Assembly (NCBI RefSeq): GCF_036226745.1 | Contig: NZ_CP109013.1 | Location: 6,200,001 to 6,264,000 of the forward strand | Direction of reading: 5' to 3' | DNA from: Streptomyces sp. NBC_00683 | GTDB lineage: Bacteria; Actinomycetota; Actinomycetes; Streptomycetales; Streptomycetaceae | Length of the DNA stretch: 64,000 nucleotides | In this document: positions 9,848 through 19,037 of the stretch, in pieces | How the letters are laid out: each line of letters begins with the position of its first letter | Numbering within the stretch: position 1 is the first letter of the stretch | Made by a program: the position numbers and the translations under genes | Notes under the pieces: generated by a model | Database searches by the model: none | What the model was told of the DNA's origin: nothing | The model's input: only the letters and a program-made list of their open reading frames with translations

Positions 9848-10375
9848 ATGTCCGAGCCCCGATTCCACGCACTCCTGCCCGTCCGACCCGCCGTGCAGGC
9901 GGACGAGAGCGCGCTCGGAGAGCTCGACCGCGCCACCTGGTCGACGCTGCACGCCGTGCAGCCCAGGCCCCGGCCCCCGTACGAGCCGTTCTTCGACGAG
10001 CGGCACAGGCCGGGGGAGTTCCTGGTGGCCGCGGCTCTCTCCGACGCGGGCGAGGAGCACATCGCCGGATACATCCGGCTCGCCCCGGCGACGCCGCTGG
10101 CCTGCAACGCGCACGTCCGGCAGATACAGGGCCTCGCCGTGGCCGACTGGGCGCGGGGCCACGGCGTCGCGCGGGAGCTGCTGCGCGCCTCGTACGCGGA
10201 GGCGCGGCGCCAGGGAGCGGGTCGGCTCACCCTGCGCGTGCTCGGGCACAACACCCCTGCGCGCAAGCTCTACGCTTCGGAGGGCTTCGCCGTCGAAGGC
10301 GTACTGCCCGGAGAGTTCTTCCTGAACGGGCGGTACGCCGACGACGTCCTGATGGGCCGTTCGCTGCTGTCCTGA
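9848..10375 (+). CDS. GNAT family N-acetyltransferase
   Basis: Protein of 175 aa with a GNAT fold: the acetyl-CoA motif region QGLAVADWARGHGVARELL and the late segment LGHNTPARKLYASEGF, typical of acetyltransferases acting on small molecules or N-termini. Substrate unknown. ATG 9848 has no Shine-Dalgarno but a CACAGT box 7 bases upstream, consistent with leaderless translation. It is divergent from the epimerase gene with 53 bases between. Its stop codon lies at the edge of the 15-base tandem repeat that begins at 10374. Confidence 0.85.
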   Translation: MSEPRFHALLPVRPAVQADESALGELDRATWSTLHAVQPRPRPPYEPFFDERHRPGEFLVAAALSDAGEEHIAGYIRLAPATPLACNAHVRQIQGLAVADWARGHGVARELLRASYAEARRQGAGRLTLRVLGHNTPARKLYASEGFAVEGVLPGEFFLNGRYADDVLMGRSLLS

Positions 10376-10448
10376 GTTCAGACCGGGCGAGTTCAGACCG
10401 GGCGAGTTCAGACCGGGCGAGTTCAGACCGGGCGAGTTCAGATCGGGC
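10374..10448. repeat. Five tandem 15-bp units joining two convergent gene ends
   Basis: The unit GAGTTCAGACCGGGC is repeated five times head to tail; the last copy has one C-to-T change. The array overlaps the GNAT stop at one end and reaches past the DUF4240 stop (minus strand, 10438) at the other. Each unit is a multiple of three and carries TCA, so every copy supplies a minus-strand TGA. It forms no obvious hairpin. Confidence 0.95.
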
Positions 10449-10959
10449 CGAAGCGGCTCCACAGCGCGGGGAGCCGTTCCGCCAGCGCCGCGTCGTCCTC
10501 GAAGTCGACGGGCGTGCCGGCCGGCTCGGTGGCCTGCGGCGGCAGGCCCAGGTCCGGCGCGACCACACCGGTGAGCTGCTCGTACGCCTCGTCGGCGGCA
10601 TAGCCGAGGTCCTCGCCGTCGCCGTCGAGCTCGTCGTCGAAGTCGTCGAGCAGCTCGGCGAGGCTGTCGGGTTCGTGCACCGCGCCCTCGAAGACCTCCC
10701 GGCCCTGCCCGATCAGCCAGCACCTGAAGAAGTCGAACGCGTCGTCGCTCGCCCCGCCGAGCAGCACGGCGGCAGCGCCCCACAGGTCCCAGCGGTACGC
10801 GCGGTTGTAGCGTGCCTCGAAGTGCCTGGCGAAATCCAGCACGGAGTCGGGATCGAGCTGCACCAGCCGTTCGACGAGCAGGTCGGCATGGTCCTCGGGG
10901 TCGCCGTCGGCGCCCTCGCGGCTGTTGTCGATGATCTCCCAGAACTCCGTCTCGTCCAT
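10438..10959 (-). CDS. DUF4240 domain protein
   Basis: Protein of 173 aa, strongly acidic, beginning MDETEFWEIIDNSR, the usual opening of DUF4240 proteins. It contains FARHFEARYNRAYRWDLWGAA and an acidic stretch LAELLDDFDDELDGDGED. No enzymatic motif is visible. Function is unknown; relatives are common, often scattered, in Streptomyces. ATG 10959 is chosen by homology; the longer frame to 11136 runs antisense into the WYL gene. It lies 61 bases after the WYL regulator on the same strand and may be cotranscribed. Confidence 0.75.
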   Translation of the reverse strand: MDETEFWEIIDNSREGADGDPEDHADLLVERLVQLDPDSVLDFARHFEARYNRAYRWDLWGAAAVLLGGASDDAFDFFRCWLIGQGREVFEGAVHEPDSLAELLDDFDDELDGDGEDLGYAADEAYEQLTGVVAPDLGLPPQATEPAGTPVDFEDDAALAERLPALWSRFGPI

Positions 10960-11020
10960 CACTGGTCCAGCATCGGCCTTGGCGGCGGGCGACGCACGCG
11001 GAGACACCGAAATGAAGCCT

Positions 11021-11989
11021 TCAGCCGTAGAGGTCGCGCAGGCGTTCGGCGGCATCGGCAACACGTTCGCGCAGTGCGGCGGGTGCCAGGACCTCCAACT
11101 CCGGCCCGAGGGAGAGCAGCTGGCCGTATGCGACATCCTCGGACTCGACCGGCAGGGTAAGCGTGCGCCAGCCGTCGGCGTCCGGCGGGCCGGCCGCGGC
11201 CAGCGCCTCGTCCGCAGCGGCCCTGTCCACGGCGTACGGCAGTCGGCGCACCCCCGCCCCGGACAGCCGTACCGTCACCTCGGTACGCAGGATCGACCGG
11301 GCGAACTGTGCGGCGCGCTCCTCCCAGAACCGGGGCAGATCGAAGTCCTCGTCCCGCTCGAACCGGGTCGCCGACACGGCGACCGCGGTGAACCGGTCGA
11401 TCCGGTACACCCGGAAGTCGTCCCCCACCCGGGCGCAGAGGTACCAGACCCCGGCCTTCAGGACGAGCCCGTACGGGGACATCTCCCGCTCCACCTCGCC
11501 CGTGGGGCCGCGGCGGTAGCCCGCCCTGACCACGCGGTCGTCCCAGACCGCCTCCGCGACGGCGGGCAGCAGCTCGGGGGTGGCCGGCTCGTGGTACCAG
11601 CCGGGGGCATCGAGGTGGAAGCGCTGGGCGGCGGTCTGCGAGGCGTCCCGGAGCGAGGGGAGCAGGGCGGCCGAGACCTTCAGCCGGGCGGCGGACGCGG
11701 CGTCGTCGAGCCCCATCTCACGCAGGGCCGAGGGCAGCCCGGACAGGAAGAGCGCCTCGGCCTCGTGACGGGCCAGGCCCGTGAGCCGGGTCCGGTAACC
11801 GCCGACGAGCCGGTAACCGCCCGCCCGCCCCCGGTCCGCGTACACGGGCACGCCCGCCTCGGACAGGGCCTGGGCGTCCCTGGTCACGGTGCGCTCCGAG
11901 ACCTCCAGTTCCTTCGCCAGCTCGGCGGCGGTCATGGTGGGCCGGGACTGCAGGAGCAGAACCATCTTGATGAGCCGGGCAGCACGCAT
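11021..11989 (-). CDS. HTH-WYL transcriptional regulator
   Basis: Protein of 322 aa. An N-terminal winged helix-turn-helix (LAKELEVSERTVTRDAQALSEAGVPV, about 20-55) is followed by a WYL domain (about 140-220, including AGVWYLCARVGDDFRVYRIDRF) and a WCX-like C-terminus. Such regulators sense ligands or nucleic acid and often act on DNA repair or metabolism; the target here is unknown. ATG 11989 has no Shine-Dalgarno; CACAAT lies 6 bases upstream, so it may be leaderless. Confidence 0.85.
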   Translation of the reverse strand: MRAARLIKMVLLLQSRPTMTAAELAKELEVSERTVTRDAQALSEAGVPVYADRGRAGGYRLVGGYRTRLTGLARHEAEALFLSGLPSALREMGLDDAASAARLKVSAALLPSLRDASQTAAQRFHLDAPGWYHEPATPELLPAVAEAVWDDRVVRAGYRRGPTGEVEREMSPYGLVLKAGVWYLCARVGDDFRVYRIDRFTAVAVSATRFERDEDFDLPRFWEERAAQFARSILRTEVTVRLSGAGVRRLPYAVDRAAADEALAAAGPPDADGWRTLTLPVESEDVAYGQLLSLGPELEVLAPAALRERVADAAERLRDLYG

Positions 11990-12017
11990 GGAGCCATTGT
12001 GGGCGCCCCACGACGAC

Positions 12018-12057
12018 GGCGGGGCAGGTGCCGGACCTGCCCGGCACCTGCCCCGCC
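12018..12057. terminator. Terminator hairpin of aceE
   Basis: A perfect 17-bp stem (12018-12034 with 12041-12057) and a 6-base loop lie 16 bases past the aceE stop and just ahead of the WYL gene start region. Confidence 0.8.
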
Positions 12058-12073
12058 CTCTGCTGCCTGCTGC

Positions 12074-14743
12074 CTACAGCCCGTACCGCTCCCGGGCCTC
12101 CTTGATCGTCGAGGCCGGGACCTCGCCGCGGCGGGCCAGCTGGGCCAGGGCCGCGACCACGATCGACTGCGCGTCCACACCGAAGTGGCGGCGGGCCGCG
12201 TCGCGGGTGTCGGAGAGGCCGAAGCCGTCCGTGCCCAGCGAGGACCAGTCCTGCTCGACCCACTGGCTGATCGAGTCCGGCACCGCGCGCATCCAGTCGC
12301 TCACCGCGAGGACCGGGCCCGGCGCACCGGAGAGCACCTGGGTCACGTACGGCACCTGCTGCTCACCGCGGAGCAGCGCCTCGTCGGCCTCCAGCGCGTC
12401 ACGGCGCAGCTCGCCCCATGAGGTGGCGGACCAGACGTCGGCCGTGACACCCCAGTCGGCGGCCAGGAGTTCCTGGGCCTTGAGCACCCAGTGGATCGCC
12501 GTACCGGAGCCCAGGAGCTGCACGCGGGGCGCGTCCGCCGCGGTGGGCGTGCCCTCCTTGAAGCGGTACAGGCCCTTGACGATGCCCTCCTCGACGCCTT
12601 CCGGCATCGCGGGCTGCTGCTTCGGCTCGTTGTAGACCGTCAGGTAGTAGAAGACGTTCTCGGCCTCGGGGCCGTACATCCTCCGCAGACCGTCCTTGAC
12701 GATCACCGCGACCTCGTACGCGAACGCCGGGTCGTAGTTGAGCGACGCCGGGTTCGTGGACGCGATCAGGTGCGAGTGGCCGTCCGCGTGCTGCAGGCCC
12801 TCGCCCGTCAGCGTCGTACGGCCCGCCGTGGCGCCGACGATGAAGCCCTTGCCGAGCTGGTCGGCGAGCTGCCACATCTGGTCGCCGGTCCGCTGCCAGC
12901 CGAACATCGAGTAGAAGATGTAGAACGGGATCATCGTCTCGCCGTGCGTCGCGTACGACGTGGCGGCGGCGATGAAGTCGGCCATGGCGCCGGCCTCGGT
13001 GATCCCCTCGTTGAGGATCTGGCCGTCCTTGGCTTCCTTGTAGTACATCAGCTGGTCGCGGTCGACCGGGTCGTACGTCTGGCCCAGCGGCGAGTAGATA
13101 CCGGCCGACGGGAACAGCGACTCCATGCCGAAGGTGCGTGCCTCGTCCGGGACGATCGGCACCCAGCGCCTGCCGGTCTCCTTGTCCCGCATCAGGTCCT
13201 TCACCAGGCGGACGAACGCCATGGTGGTGGCCATCTCCTGCTTGCCGGACCCCTTGTACAGGGCCTTGAAGGCACGCTCCTCCGGCTGCGGCAGAGCCGC
13301 CGCGTGCACCCGGCGGGCCGGGGCCGGACCGCCGAGGGCGGCACGGCGCTCCTGGAGGTAGCGGACCTCGGGGGAGTCGGCGCCCGGGTGGCCGTAGGGG
13401 ACCAGCCCGTCCTCGAAGGCGCTGTCCGGGATCGGGAGGCCGAGCAGCTCGCGCATGCTCTTGAACTCGTCGATCGACAGCTTCTTCATCTGGTGGTTGG
13501 CGTTCTTGGACTCGAAGCCCTTGCCGAGCGTGTAGCCCTTGACCGTCTGGGCCAGGATCACGGTCGGCGCGCCCTTGTGCTCCACCGCGGCGCGGTAGGC
13601 CGCGTACACCTTGCGGGCCTCGTGGCCGCCGCGGGAGCTGTAGAAGCACTCGGCGATCTTGGCGTCGCTCAGCAGCTTCGCCAGCTCGGCGAGCGCGGGC
13701 TCGGTGCCGAAGAAGTGCTCGCGGATGTACGCCACGTCGCGGGTCGCGTACGTCTGGAACTGCGCGTCCGGCACCTCGCGGAGGCGGCGGATCAGCGCGC
13801 CCGTGGTGTCCAGCTGGAACAGCTCGTCCCAGGCGTTGCCCCAGAGCGTCTTGATGACGTTCCAGCCGGCTCCGCGGAACGCGCCCTCCAGCTCCTGGAC
13901 CACGCGGAAGTTGGCGCGGACCGGGCCGTCGAGGCGCTGCAGGTTGCAGTTGATGACGAAGGTCAGGTTGTCGAGCTGCTCACGGGCCGCGAGGGCGAGG
14001 GCGGCGGTCGACTCGGGCTCGTCCATCTCGCCGTCGCCCAGGAAGGCCCAGACGTGCGAGTTCGACGTGTCCTTGATGTTGCGGTTGGCCAGATAGCGGT
14101 TGAAGCGCGCCTGGTAGATCGCCGAGAGCGGGCCGAGGCCCATCGACACGGTGGGGAACTCCCACAGCCAGGGCAGCCGCCGCGGGTGAGGGTAGGAGGG
14201 CAGGCCCTCGCCGCCCGACTCCTGGCGGAAGTTGTCGAGCTGTTGCTCGCTGATCCGGCCGTCGAGGAAGGCACGGGCGTAGATACCGGGCGAGGCGTGG
14301 CCCTGGATGTAGAGCTGGTCGCCGGAGCCGTCCCCCTCCTTGCCGCGGAAGAAGTGGTTGAAGCCGGTCTCGTACAGCCAGGCTGCCGAGGCGAACGTGG
14401 CTATGTGGCCGCCCACGCCGAACCGGGCGCCGCGGGTGACCATCGCAGCCGCGTTCCAGCGGTTCCAGGCGGTGATCCTCGATTCCATCTCCAGGTCGCC
14501 GTCGAAGGCGGGCTCCGCGGAGGTGGGGATGGTGTTGACGTAATCGGTCTCCAGCAGCTTGGGCAGCGCGATACCCGCGCCCTCCGCGTGCTGGAGCGAA
14601 CGACGCATCAGGTATGCGGCGCGGTGCGGGCCCGCGGCCTTGGTGACGGCGTCCAGGGAGGCCGCCCATTCGGCGGTCTCCTCGGGGTCGCGGTCCGGGA
14701 GCTGGTCGAGCTCGCTCGGATGTTTTGCTACGGGGTCGGTCAT
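12074..14743 (-). CDS. aceE: Pyruvate dehydrogenase E1 (homodimeric)
   Basis: Thiamine-diphosphate enzyme that decarboxylates pyruvate and acetylates the lipoyl group of E2. The protein is 889 aa, the size of single-chain E1p, with the ThDP motif GDGEMDEPES and the following NLTFVINCNLQ. ATG 14743 has GGAAGGCGG upstream, and the protein begins MTDPVAKHPSELDQLPDRDP; the longer frame to 14920 is leader. The E2 (15808-17589) and E3 (17649-19037) genes lie upstream on the same strand, separated by a GntR regulator, so all parts of the complex are here. Expression probably starts from the promoter at 14828-14857 with its palindrome. Confidence 0.97.
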   Translation of the reverse strand: MTDPVAKHPSELDQLPDRDPEETAEWAASLDAVTKAAGPHRAAYLMRRSLQHAEGAGIALPKLLETDYVNTIPTSAEPAFDGDLEMESRITAWNRWNAAAMVTRGARFGVGGHIATFASAAWLYETGFNHFFRGKEGDGSGDQLYIQGHASPGIYARAFLDGRISEQQLDNFRQESGGEGLPSYPHPRRLPWLWEFPTVSMGLGPLSAIYQARFNRYLANRNIKDTSNSHVWAFLGDGEMDEPESTAALALAAREQLDNLTFVINCNLQRLDGPVRANFRVVQELEGAFRGAGWNVIKTLWGNAWDELFQLDTTGALIRRLREVPDAQFQTYATRDVAYIREHFFGTEPALAELAKLLSDAKIAECFYSSRGGHEARKVYAAYRAAVEHKGAPTVILAQTVKGYTLGKGFESKNANHQMKKLSIDEFKSMRELLGLPIPDSAFEDGLVPYGHPGADSPEVRYLQERRAALGGPAPARRVHAAALPQPEERAFKALYKGSGKQEMATTMAFVRLVKDLMRDKETGRRWVPIVPDEARTFGMESLFPSAGIYSPLGQTYDPVDRDQLMYYKEAKDGQILNEGITEAGAMADFIAAATSYATHGETMIPFYIFYSMFGWQRTGDQMWQLADQLGKGFIVGATAGRTTLTGEGLQHADGHSHLIASTNPASLNYDPAFAYEVAVIVKDGLRRMYGPEAENVFYYLTVYNEPKQQPAMPEGVEEGIVKGLYRFKEGTPTAADAPRVQLLGSGTAIHWVLKAQELLAADWGVTADVWSATSWGELRRDALEADEALLRGEQQVPYVTQVLSGAPGPVLAVSDWMRAVPDSISQWVEQDWSSLGTDGFGLSDTRDAARRHFGVDAQSIVVAALAQLARRGEVPASTIKEARERYGL

Positions 14744-14827
14744 GATCGCCGCCTTCCGGAGTGGAGGGGGGTGGAGAAGGCCCTGGCTGGCAGGACAGGG
14801 CGATGGGGCCGGTGGGCCCGCGACTGA

Positions 14828-14857
14828 ACTGTAAGTCGCCGATCGATGATCGATCAA
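14828..14857 (-). promoter_or_regulatory. aceE promoter with 15-bp palindrome
   Basis: On the minus strand, TTGATC (14852-14857) and TACAGT (14828-14833) are 18 bases apart. A perfect 15-bp palindrome, GATCGAT-G-ATCGATC (14841-14855), fills the spacer and touches the -35, the position of a repressor operator. The neighbouring GntR/FCD protein is a candidate binder, by inference only. The remainder of the gap up to 15035 holds nothing else obvious. Confidence 0.5.
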
Positions 14858-15035
14858 AGGATGAAAGGCAAAACTTCTCGATCTGAAGAAAGTGGCATGG
14901 GGTGCCTCGAAACGGGGCACGCAGTGACGGGATTATTAGGGTGAAACGGGCTCTGAGCTGCACAGTCGAGCGCCCGGTGCCGCAGATGGGTACGCACCAC
15001 CGCGCCGGTTCACGCCGGGGGCGCGCACGTCGGGC

Positions 15036-15659
15036 TCACGCTCGCGGAGCGCACCCCAGGACGTGCTCCTTCACGAGCACCGCGATCCGCGGGTCCCGCC
15101 GCAGGAACGCGTCGATGAGGGCCTCGTGCTCCTCCGCGTACGACTTCTGCACCGTGCCCAGCCAGCGGATCGACAGGGCCGTGAACACCTCGATGCCCAG
15201 CCCCTCCCAGGTGTGCAGCAGGACGGCGTTCCCCGCCGCCCGCACCATCTCCCGGTGGAAGGCCACCGTGTGCCGCACCTGCGCCTCACCGTCGGCCAGC
15301 CGGTCCGCCTCGTACAGGGCCGCCACGTGCGGGGTCAGCGCCGAGCAGTCCTCGCCGAGCGCCGGGGCCGCCAGCTCCGCGGCGATCTGCTCGAGCCCGG
15401 CCCGTACGGGGTAGCTCTCCTCCAGATCGGCCGCGGTCAGATTCCGCACGCGTACGCCCTTGTTGGGGGCCGACTCGATCAGCCGCAGGGTCTCCAGTTC
15501 GCGCAGCGCCTCACGCACGGGCGTCTGGCTGACCTCCAGCTCGGTCGCGATGCGGCGCTCCACGATCCGCTCGCCCGGCTTCCAGCGCCCGCTGACGATC
15601 CCGTCCACGATGTGCTCGCGGATCTGCTCGCGCAGCGAGTGGACGACGGGCGGGGTCAT
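15036..15659 (-). CDS. GntR family (FadR/FCD) transcriptional regulator
   Basis: Protein of 207 aa. An N-terminal winged helix (LREQIREHIVDGIVSGRW to TELEVSQTPVREALRELE, about 7-70) is followed by an all-helical FCD ligand-binding domain with the metal-type residues spread in EESYPVRAGLEQ, HTVAFHREMVRAAGN and EEHEALIDAFLRRD. FCD regulators usually sense carboxylic acids, fitting a role in the flanking pyruvate/2-oxo-acid genes, though not proven. It lies between sucB and aceE on the same strand, with its own promoter region containing TGTCTAGACA. Confidence 0.85.
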   Translation of the reverse strand: MTPPVVHSLREQIREHIVDGIVSGRWKPGERIVERRIATELEVSQTPVREALRELETLRLIESAPNKGVRVRNLTAADLEESYPVRAGLEQIAAELAAPALGEDCSALTPHVAALYEADRLADGEAQVRHTVAFHREMVRAAGNAVLLHTWEGLGIEVFTALSIRWLGTVQKSYAEEHEALIDAFLRRDPRIAVLVKEHVLGCAPRA

Positions 15660-15724
15660 GACGGGCTCCTTCGGGGCAAACTGGTGCTGCCTACACCAAC
15701 ACGGCCGCCAGGGGCGACCGGTGG

Positions 15725-15734
15725 TGTCTAGACA
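15725..15734. promoter_or_regulatory. TGTCTAGACA palindrome upstream of the GntR gene
   Basis: A perfect 10-bp palindrome lies 66 bases before the GntR start. FadR-group GntR proteins bind short TNGTnnnACNA-type dyads, so this is a plausible autoregulatory operator. Confidence 0.45.
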
Positions 15735-15739
15735 ATACG

Positions 15740-15780
15740 GCGGCGCCCCCGCCCGGGAGTGTTCCGGACGGGGGCGCCGC
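15740..15780. terminator. Terminator of the lpd-sucB operon
   Basis: GCGGCGCCCCCG (15740-15751) pairs with 15769-15780 around a 17-base loop, 28 bases after the sucB stop. Confidence 0.75.
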
Positions 15781-15807
15781 TGGTGAGGCTGGTTACAACT
15801 GCGTGCC

Positions 15808-17589
15808 TCAGAGGCCGAGCTCGACCTCGAACTCGCCCGCTTCGAGGATCGCCTTGACCGTCGTCAGGTAACGGGCGGCGTCCGCGCCGTCCACCAGACG
15901 GTGGTCGTAGGAGAGCGAGAGGTACGTCATGTCGCGGACACCGATGACGGTGCCCTCGGCGGTCTCGATGACCGCCGGACGCTTGACGGTGGCACCGATG
16001 CCCAGGATGGCTGCCTGGTTCGGCGGCACGATGACGGTGTCGAACAGCGCACCGCGCGAACCGGTGTTGCTGACGGTGAAGGTCGCACCGGACATGTCGT
16101 CCGGGGTGAGGCCGCCACCGCGGGCCTTGCCGGCCAGCTCGGCGGTCTTCTTCGCGATACCGGCGATGTTCAGGTCGCCCGCACCCTTGATGACCGGGGT
16201 CATCAGACCCTTCTCGGCGTCCACGGCGATGCCGATGTTCTCCGAGTCGAAGTACGTGATGGTGCCCTCGTCCTCGTTGATCCGGGCGTTGACGACCGGG
16301 TGGGCCTTCAGCGCCTGGGCCGCCGCCTTCACGAAGAACGGCATCGGGGACAGCTTGACGCCCTCACGGGCGGCGAAGGACTCCTTCGCCAGGTTGCGCA
16401 GCTTCATCAGCTTGGTGATGTCGACCTCGAGGACCGAGGTCAGCTGGGCCTGCGAGTGCAGCGCCTTCATCATGTTGTCGCCGATGACCTTGCGCATGCG
16501 GGTCATCTTGACCGTCTGACCGCGCAGCGGGGACGCCTCGAGCTTCGGCGCGGCCTTCGCCGCCGGGGCAGCGGCGACCGGAGCCGGAGCGGCAGCGGCG
16601 GCCCTGGCGGCCTCCGCGGCGGCGACGACGTCCTGCTTGCGGATACGGCCACCGACGCCGGTGCCCTTGACCGCGCCCAGGTCGACGCCGTTCTCGGCGG
16701 CGAGCTTGCGGACCAGCGGCGTGACGTACGCGCCGTCGTCACCGGCAGGCGCGGCCGGAGCGACCGGTGCCGGAGCGGCAGCCACGGGCGCCGGAGCGGC
16801 CGGAGCCGCGACCGGGGCGGCGGGCGCCACCGGAGCCGGAGCCGGAGCTGCCGGAGCGGCGGGCGCGGGAGCGGCCGGAGCCGGAGCAGCCGGGGCGGCC
16901 GGAGCCGGAGCTGCCTCTGCCGGAGCAGCGGCGGGAGCCGGTGCTGCCTCTGCCGGAGCAGCGGCCGGGGCGGCACCCGGAGCACCGATGACGGCGAGCT
17001 TCGCGCCGACCTCGGCGGTCTCGTCCTCGGCGACCACGATCTCCAGCAGCACGCCGGAGACCGGGGCGGGGATCTCGGTGTCGACCTTGTCCGTGGAGAC
17101 CTCGAGCAGGGGCTCGTCCTCCGTGACCTCCTCGCCGACCTCCTTCAGCCAGCGGGTGACCGTGCCCTCGGTGACGCTCTCACCGAGCGCGGGGAGGGTG
17201 ACGTCGGTGCCTTCGGCGCCACCGGCCGCAGCCGGAGCGGCCGCGGGGGCCGGAGCGGCAGGGGCCTCGGCGACGGGCGCCGGAGCCTCGGCGGCGGGAG
17301 CCGGGGCGGCCGCGGGCTCGGCAGCCGGAGCTGCCGCCGCGGGCGCGCCCGAGCCGTCGTCGATGACGGCCAGCTCGGCGCCGACCTCGACGGTCTCGTC
17401 CTCGGCGACCTTGATGGACGCCAGGACGCCGGATACGGGGGCCGGGATCTCGGTGTCGACCTTGTCGGTCGAGACCTCGAGCAACGGCTCGTCGGCCTCG
17501 ACGTGCTCGCCCTCGGCCTTCAGCCAACGGGTGACGGTGCCCTCGGTGACGCTCTCGCCGAGCGCCGGAAGGGTTACGGAAACCGACAT
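15808..17589 (-). CDS. sucB: Dihydrolipoamide acyltransferase E2 with two lipoyl domains
   Basis: Core E2 of the 2-oxo-acid dehydrogenase complex, 593 aa. Two nearly identical lipoyl domains (1-77 and about 128-202; lipoyl Lys43 and Lys168 in STDKVDTEI) are joined by Ala/Pro-rich linkers. A peripheral-subunit-binding domain (288-325) and the catalytic acyltransferase domain (about 358-593; His563 and Asp567 in HRLVDG) follow. It is usually labelled succinyltransferase, but in Actinobacteria this E2 (DlaT) serves pyruvate dehydrogenase, because their OdhA carries its own acyltransferase domain. It starts 59 bases after lpd in one operon. The 200-280 linker is repetitive Pro/Ala coding, not a separate repeat element. 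Confidence 0.95.
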   Translation of the reverse strand: MSVSVTLPALGESVTEGTVTRWLKAEGEHVEADEPLLEVSTDKVDTEIPAPVSGVLASIKVAEDETVEVGAELAVIDDGSGAPAAAAPAAEPAAAPAPAAEAPAPVAEAPAAPAPAAAPAAAGGAEGTDVTLPALGESVTEGTVTRWLKEVGEEVTEDEPLLEVSTDKVDTEIPAPVSGVLLEIVVAEDETAEVGAKLAVIGAPGAAPAAAPAEAAPAPAAAPAEAAPAPAAPAAPAPAAPAPAAPAAPAPAPVAPAAPVAAPAAPAPVAAAPAPVAPAAPAGDDGAYVTPLVRKLAAENGVDLGAVKGTGVGGRIRKQDVVAAAEAARAAAAAPAPVAAAPAAKAAPKLEASPLRGQTVKMTRMRKVIGDNMMKALHSQAQLTSVLEVDITKLMKLRNLAKESFAAREGVKLSPMPFFVKAAAQALKAHPVVNARINEDEGTITYFDSENIGIAVDAEKGLMTPVIKGAGDLNIAGIAKKTAELAGKARGGGLTPDDMSGATFTVSNTGSRGALFDTVIVPPNQAAILGIGATVKRPAVIETAEGTVIGVRDMTYLSLSYDHRLVDGADAARYLTTVKAILEAGEFEVELGL

Positions 17590-17648
17590 GGTTTCAGTTG
17601 CTCCTTACGAAAGTGCGGAAGTGGTCGGTCGTCGCGCCCGGGACTGGA

Positions 17649-19037
17649 TCAGTCGTGGGAGTGGAGAGGCTTGCCGGCCAGAGCCAGGTGAGCCTCGCCC
17701 ATCGCCTCGTTCTGCGTCGGGTGGGCGTGGATGAGCTGCGCGACCTCGGCCGGCAGCGCCTCCCAGTTGTAGATCAGCTGGGCTTCGCCGACCTGCTCGC
17801 CCATACGGTCACCGACCATGTGGACGCCGACCACGGCACCGTCCTTGACCTGGACGAGCTTGATCTCGCCCGCGGTCTTCAGGATCTTGCTCTTGCCGTT
17901 GCCCGCGAGGTTGTACTTGAGGGCGACGACCTTGTCCGCACCGTAGATCTCCTTGGCCTTGGCCTCGGAGATACCGACGGAGGCGACCTCGGGGTGGCAG
18001 TACGTCACCTTCGGCACGCCGTCGTAGTCGATCGGCACGGTCTTGAGACCGGCCAGCCGCTCCGCCACCAGGATGCCCTCGGCGAAGCCGACGTGGGCGA
18101 GCTGGAGGGTCGGGGCGAGGTCGCCCACGGCCGAGATCGTCGGGACGTTGGTCTGCATGTACTCGTCGACGAGGACGTAGCCGCGGTCCATCGCGACGCC
18201 GGCCTCCTCGTAGCCCAGACCCTGCGACACCGGGCCGCGGCCGATCGCGACCAGCAGCACCTCCGCCTCGAAGGTCTTGCCGTCGGCGAGGGTGACACGC
18301 ACCCCGTCCTGCGTGTACTCGGCCTTGTCGAAGAAGGTGCCGAGGTTGAACTTGATGCCGCGCTTGCGGAACGCGCGCTCAAGGAGCTTCGAGCTGTTCT
18401 CGTCCTCGACGGGGACCAGGTGCTTCAGGCCCTCGACGATGGTGACCTCGGTGCCGAAGGACTTCCACGCCGAGGCGAACTCGACGCCGATGACGCCGCC
18501 GCCCAGGACGATCGCGGACTTCGGGACACGGTCCAGCTTCAGCGCGTGGTCCGAGGAGATGATGCGATTGCCGTCGATCTCCAGGCCGGGCAGCGACTTC
18601 GGCACGGAGCCGGTCGCGAGCACGACGTGGCGGCCCTGGATGCGCTGGCCGTTGACATCCACCGAGGTGGGCGACGAGAGCCGGCCCTCACCCTCGATGT
18701 AGTGCACCTTGCGCGAGGCGATGAGACCCTGCAGGCCCTTGTACAGACCCGAGATCACCTCGTCCTTGTACGCGTGGACGGCCGCGATGTCGATGCCCTC
18801 GAAGGTGGCCTTGACACCGAACTGACCGGCCTCGCGGGCCTGGTCGGCGATCTCTCCGGCGTGCAGCAGCGCCTTGGTGGGAATGCAGCCGTTGTGCAGG
18901 CAGGTGCCGCCGACCTTGCCCTTCTCGATCAGTGCGACGTCCAGGCCCAGCTGCGCTCCGCGCAGGGCCGCGGCGTACCCGCCGCTACCACCGCCGAGGA
19001 TCACTAGGTCGAAAACGGTGCTGGCGTCGTTCGCCAC
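17649..19037 (-). CDS. lpd: Dihydrolipoyl dehydrogenase (E3)
   Basis: FAD enzyme that reoxidises dihydrolipoyl E2 with NAD+. The protein is 462 aa with FAD-binding ILGGGSGGYAAALRGAQLG, the redox pair Cys46 and Cys51 in GGTCLHNGCIP, and the catalytic His-Glu dyad in HAHPTQNEAMGEAH. GTG 19037 (VANDASTVFDL) is chosen because GGAGGA lies about 7 bases upstream; the longer frame to 19253 has no such support. It is first gene of the lpd-sucB operon. Confidence 0.97.
   Translation of the reverse strand: MANDASTVFDLVILGGGSGGYAAALRGAQLGLDVALIEKGKVGGTCLHNGCIPTKALLHAGEIADQAREAGQFGVKATFEGIDIAAVHAYKDEVISGLYKGLQGLIASRKVHYIEGEGRLSSPTSVDVNGQRIQGRHVVLATGSVPKSLPGLEIDGNRIISSDHALKLDRVPKSAIVLGGGVIGVEFASAWKSFGTEVTIVEGLKHLVPVEDENSSKLLERAFRKRGIKFNLGTFFDKAEYTQDGVRVTLADGKTFEAEVLLVAIGRGPVSQGLGYEEAGVAMDRGYVLVDEYMQTNVPTISAVGDLAPTLQLAHVGFAEGILVAERLAGLKTVPIDYDGVPKVTYCHPEVASVGISEAKAKEIYGADKVVALKYNLAGNGKSKILKTAGEIKLVQVKDGAVVGVHMVGDRMGEQVGEAQLIYNWEALPAEVAQLIHAHPTQNEAMGEAHLALAGKPLHSHD

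Noticed and set aside
12491..14827. A 778-codon + strand frame opposite aceE
   Set aside because: Shadow of a conserved enzyme; no start signal or recognisable domain.
16740..17345. Repetitive CCGGAGC-rich DNA that could look like a repeat array
   Set aside because: It encodes the Ala/Pro linkers of the E2 protein in frame; no spacer structure as in CRISPR.
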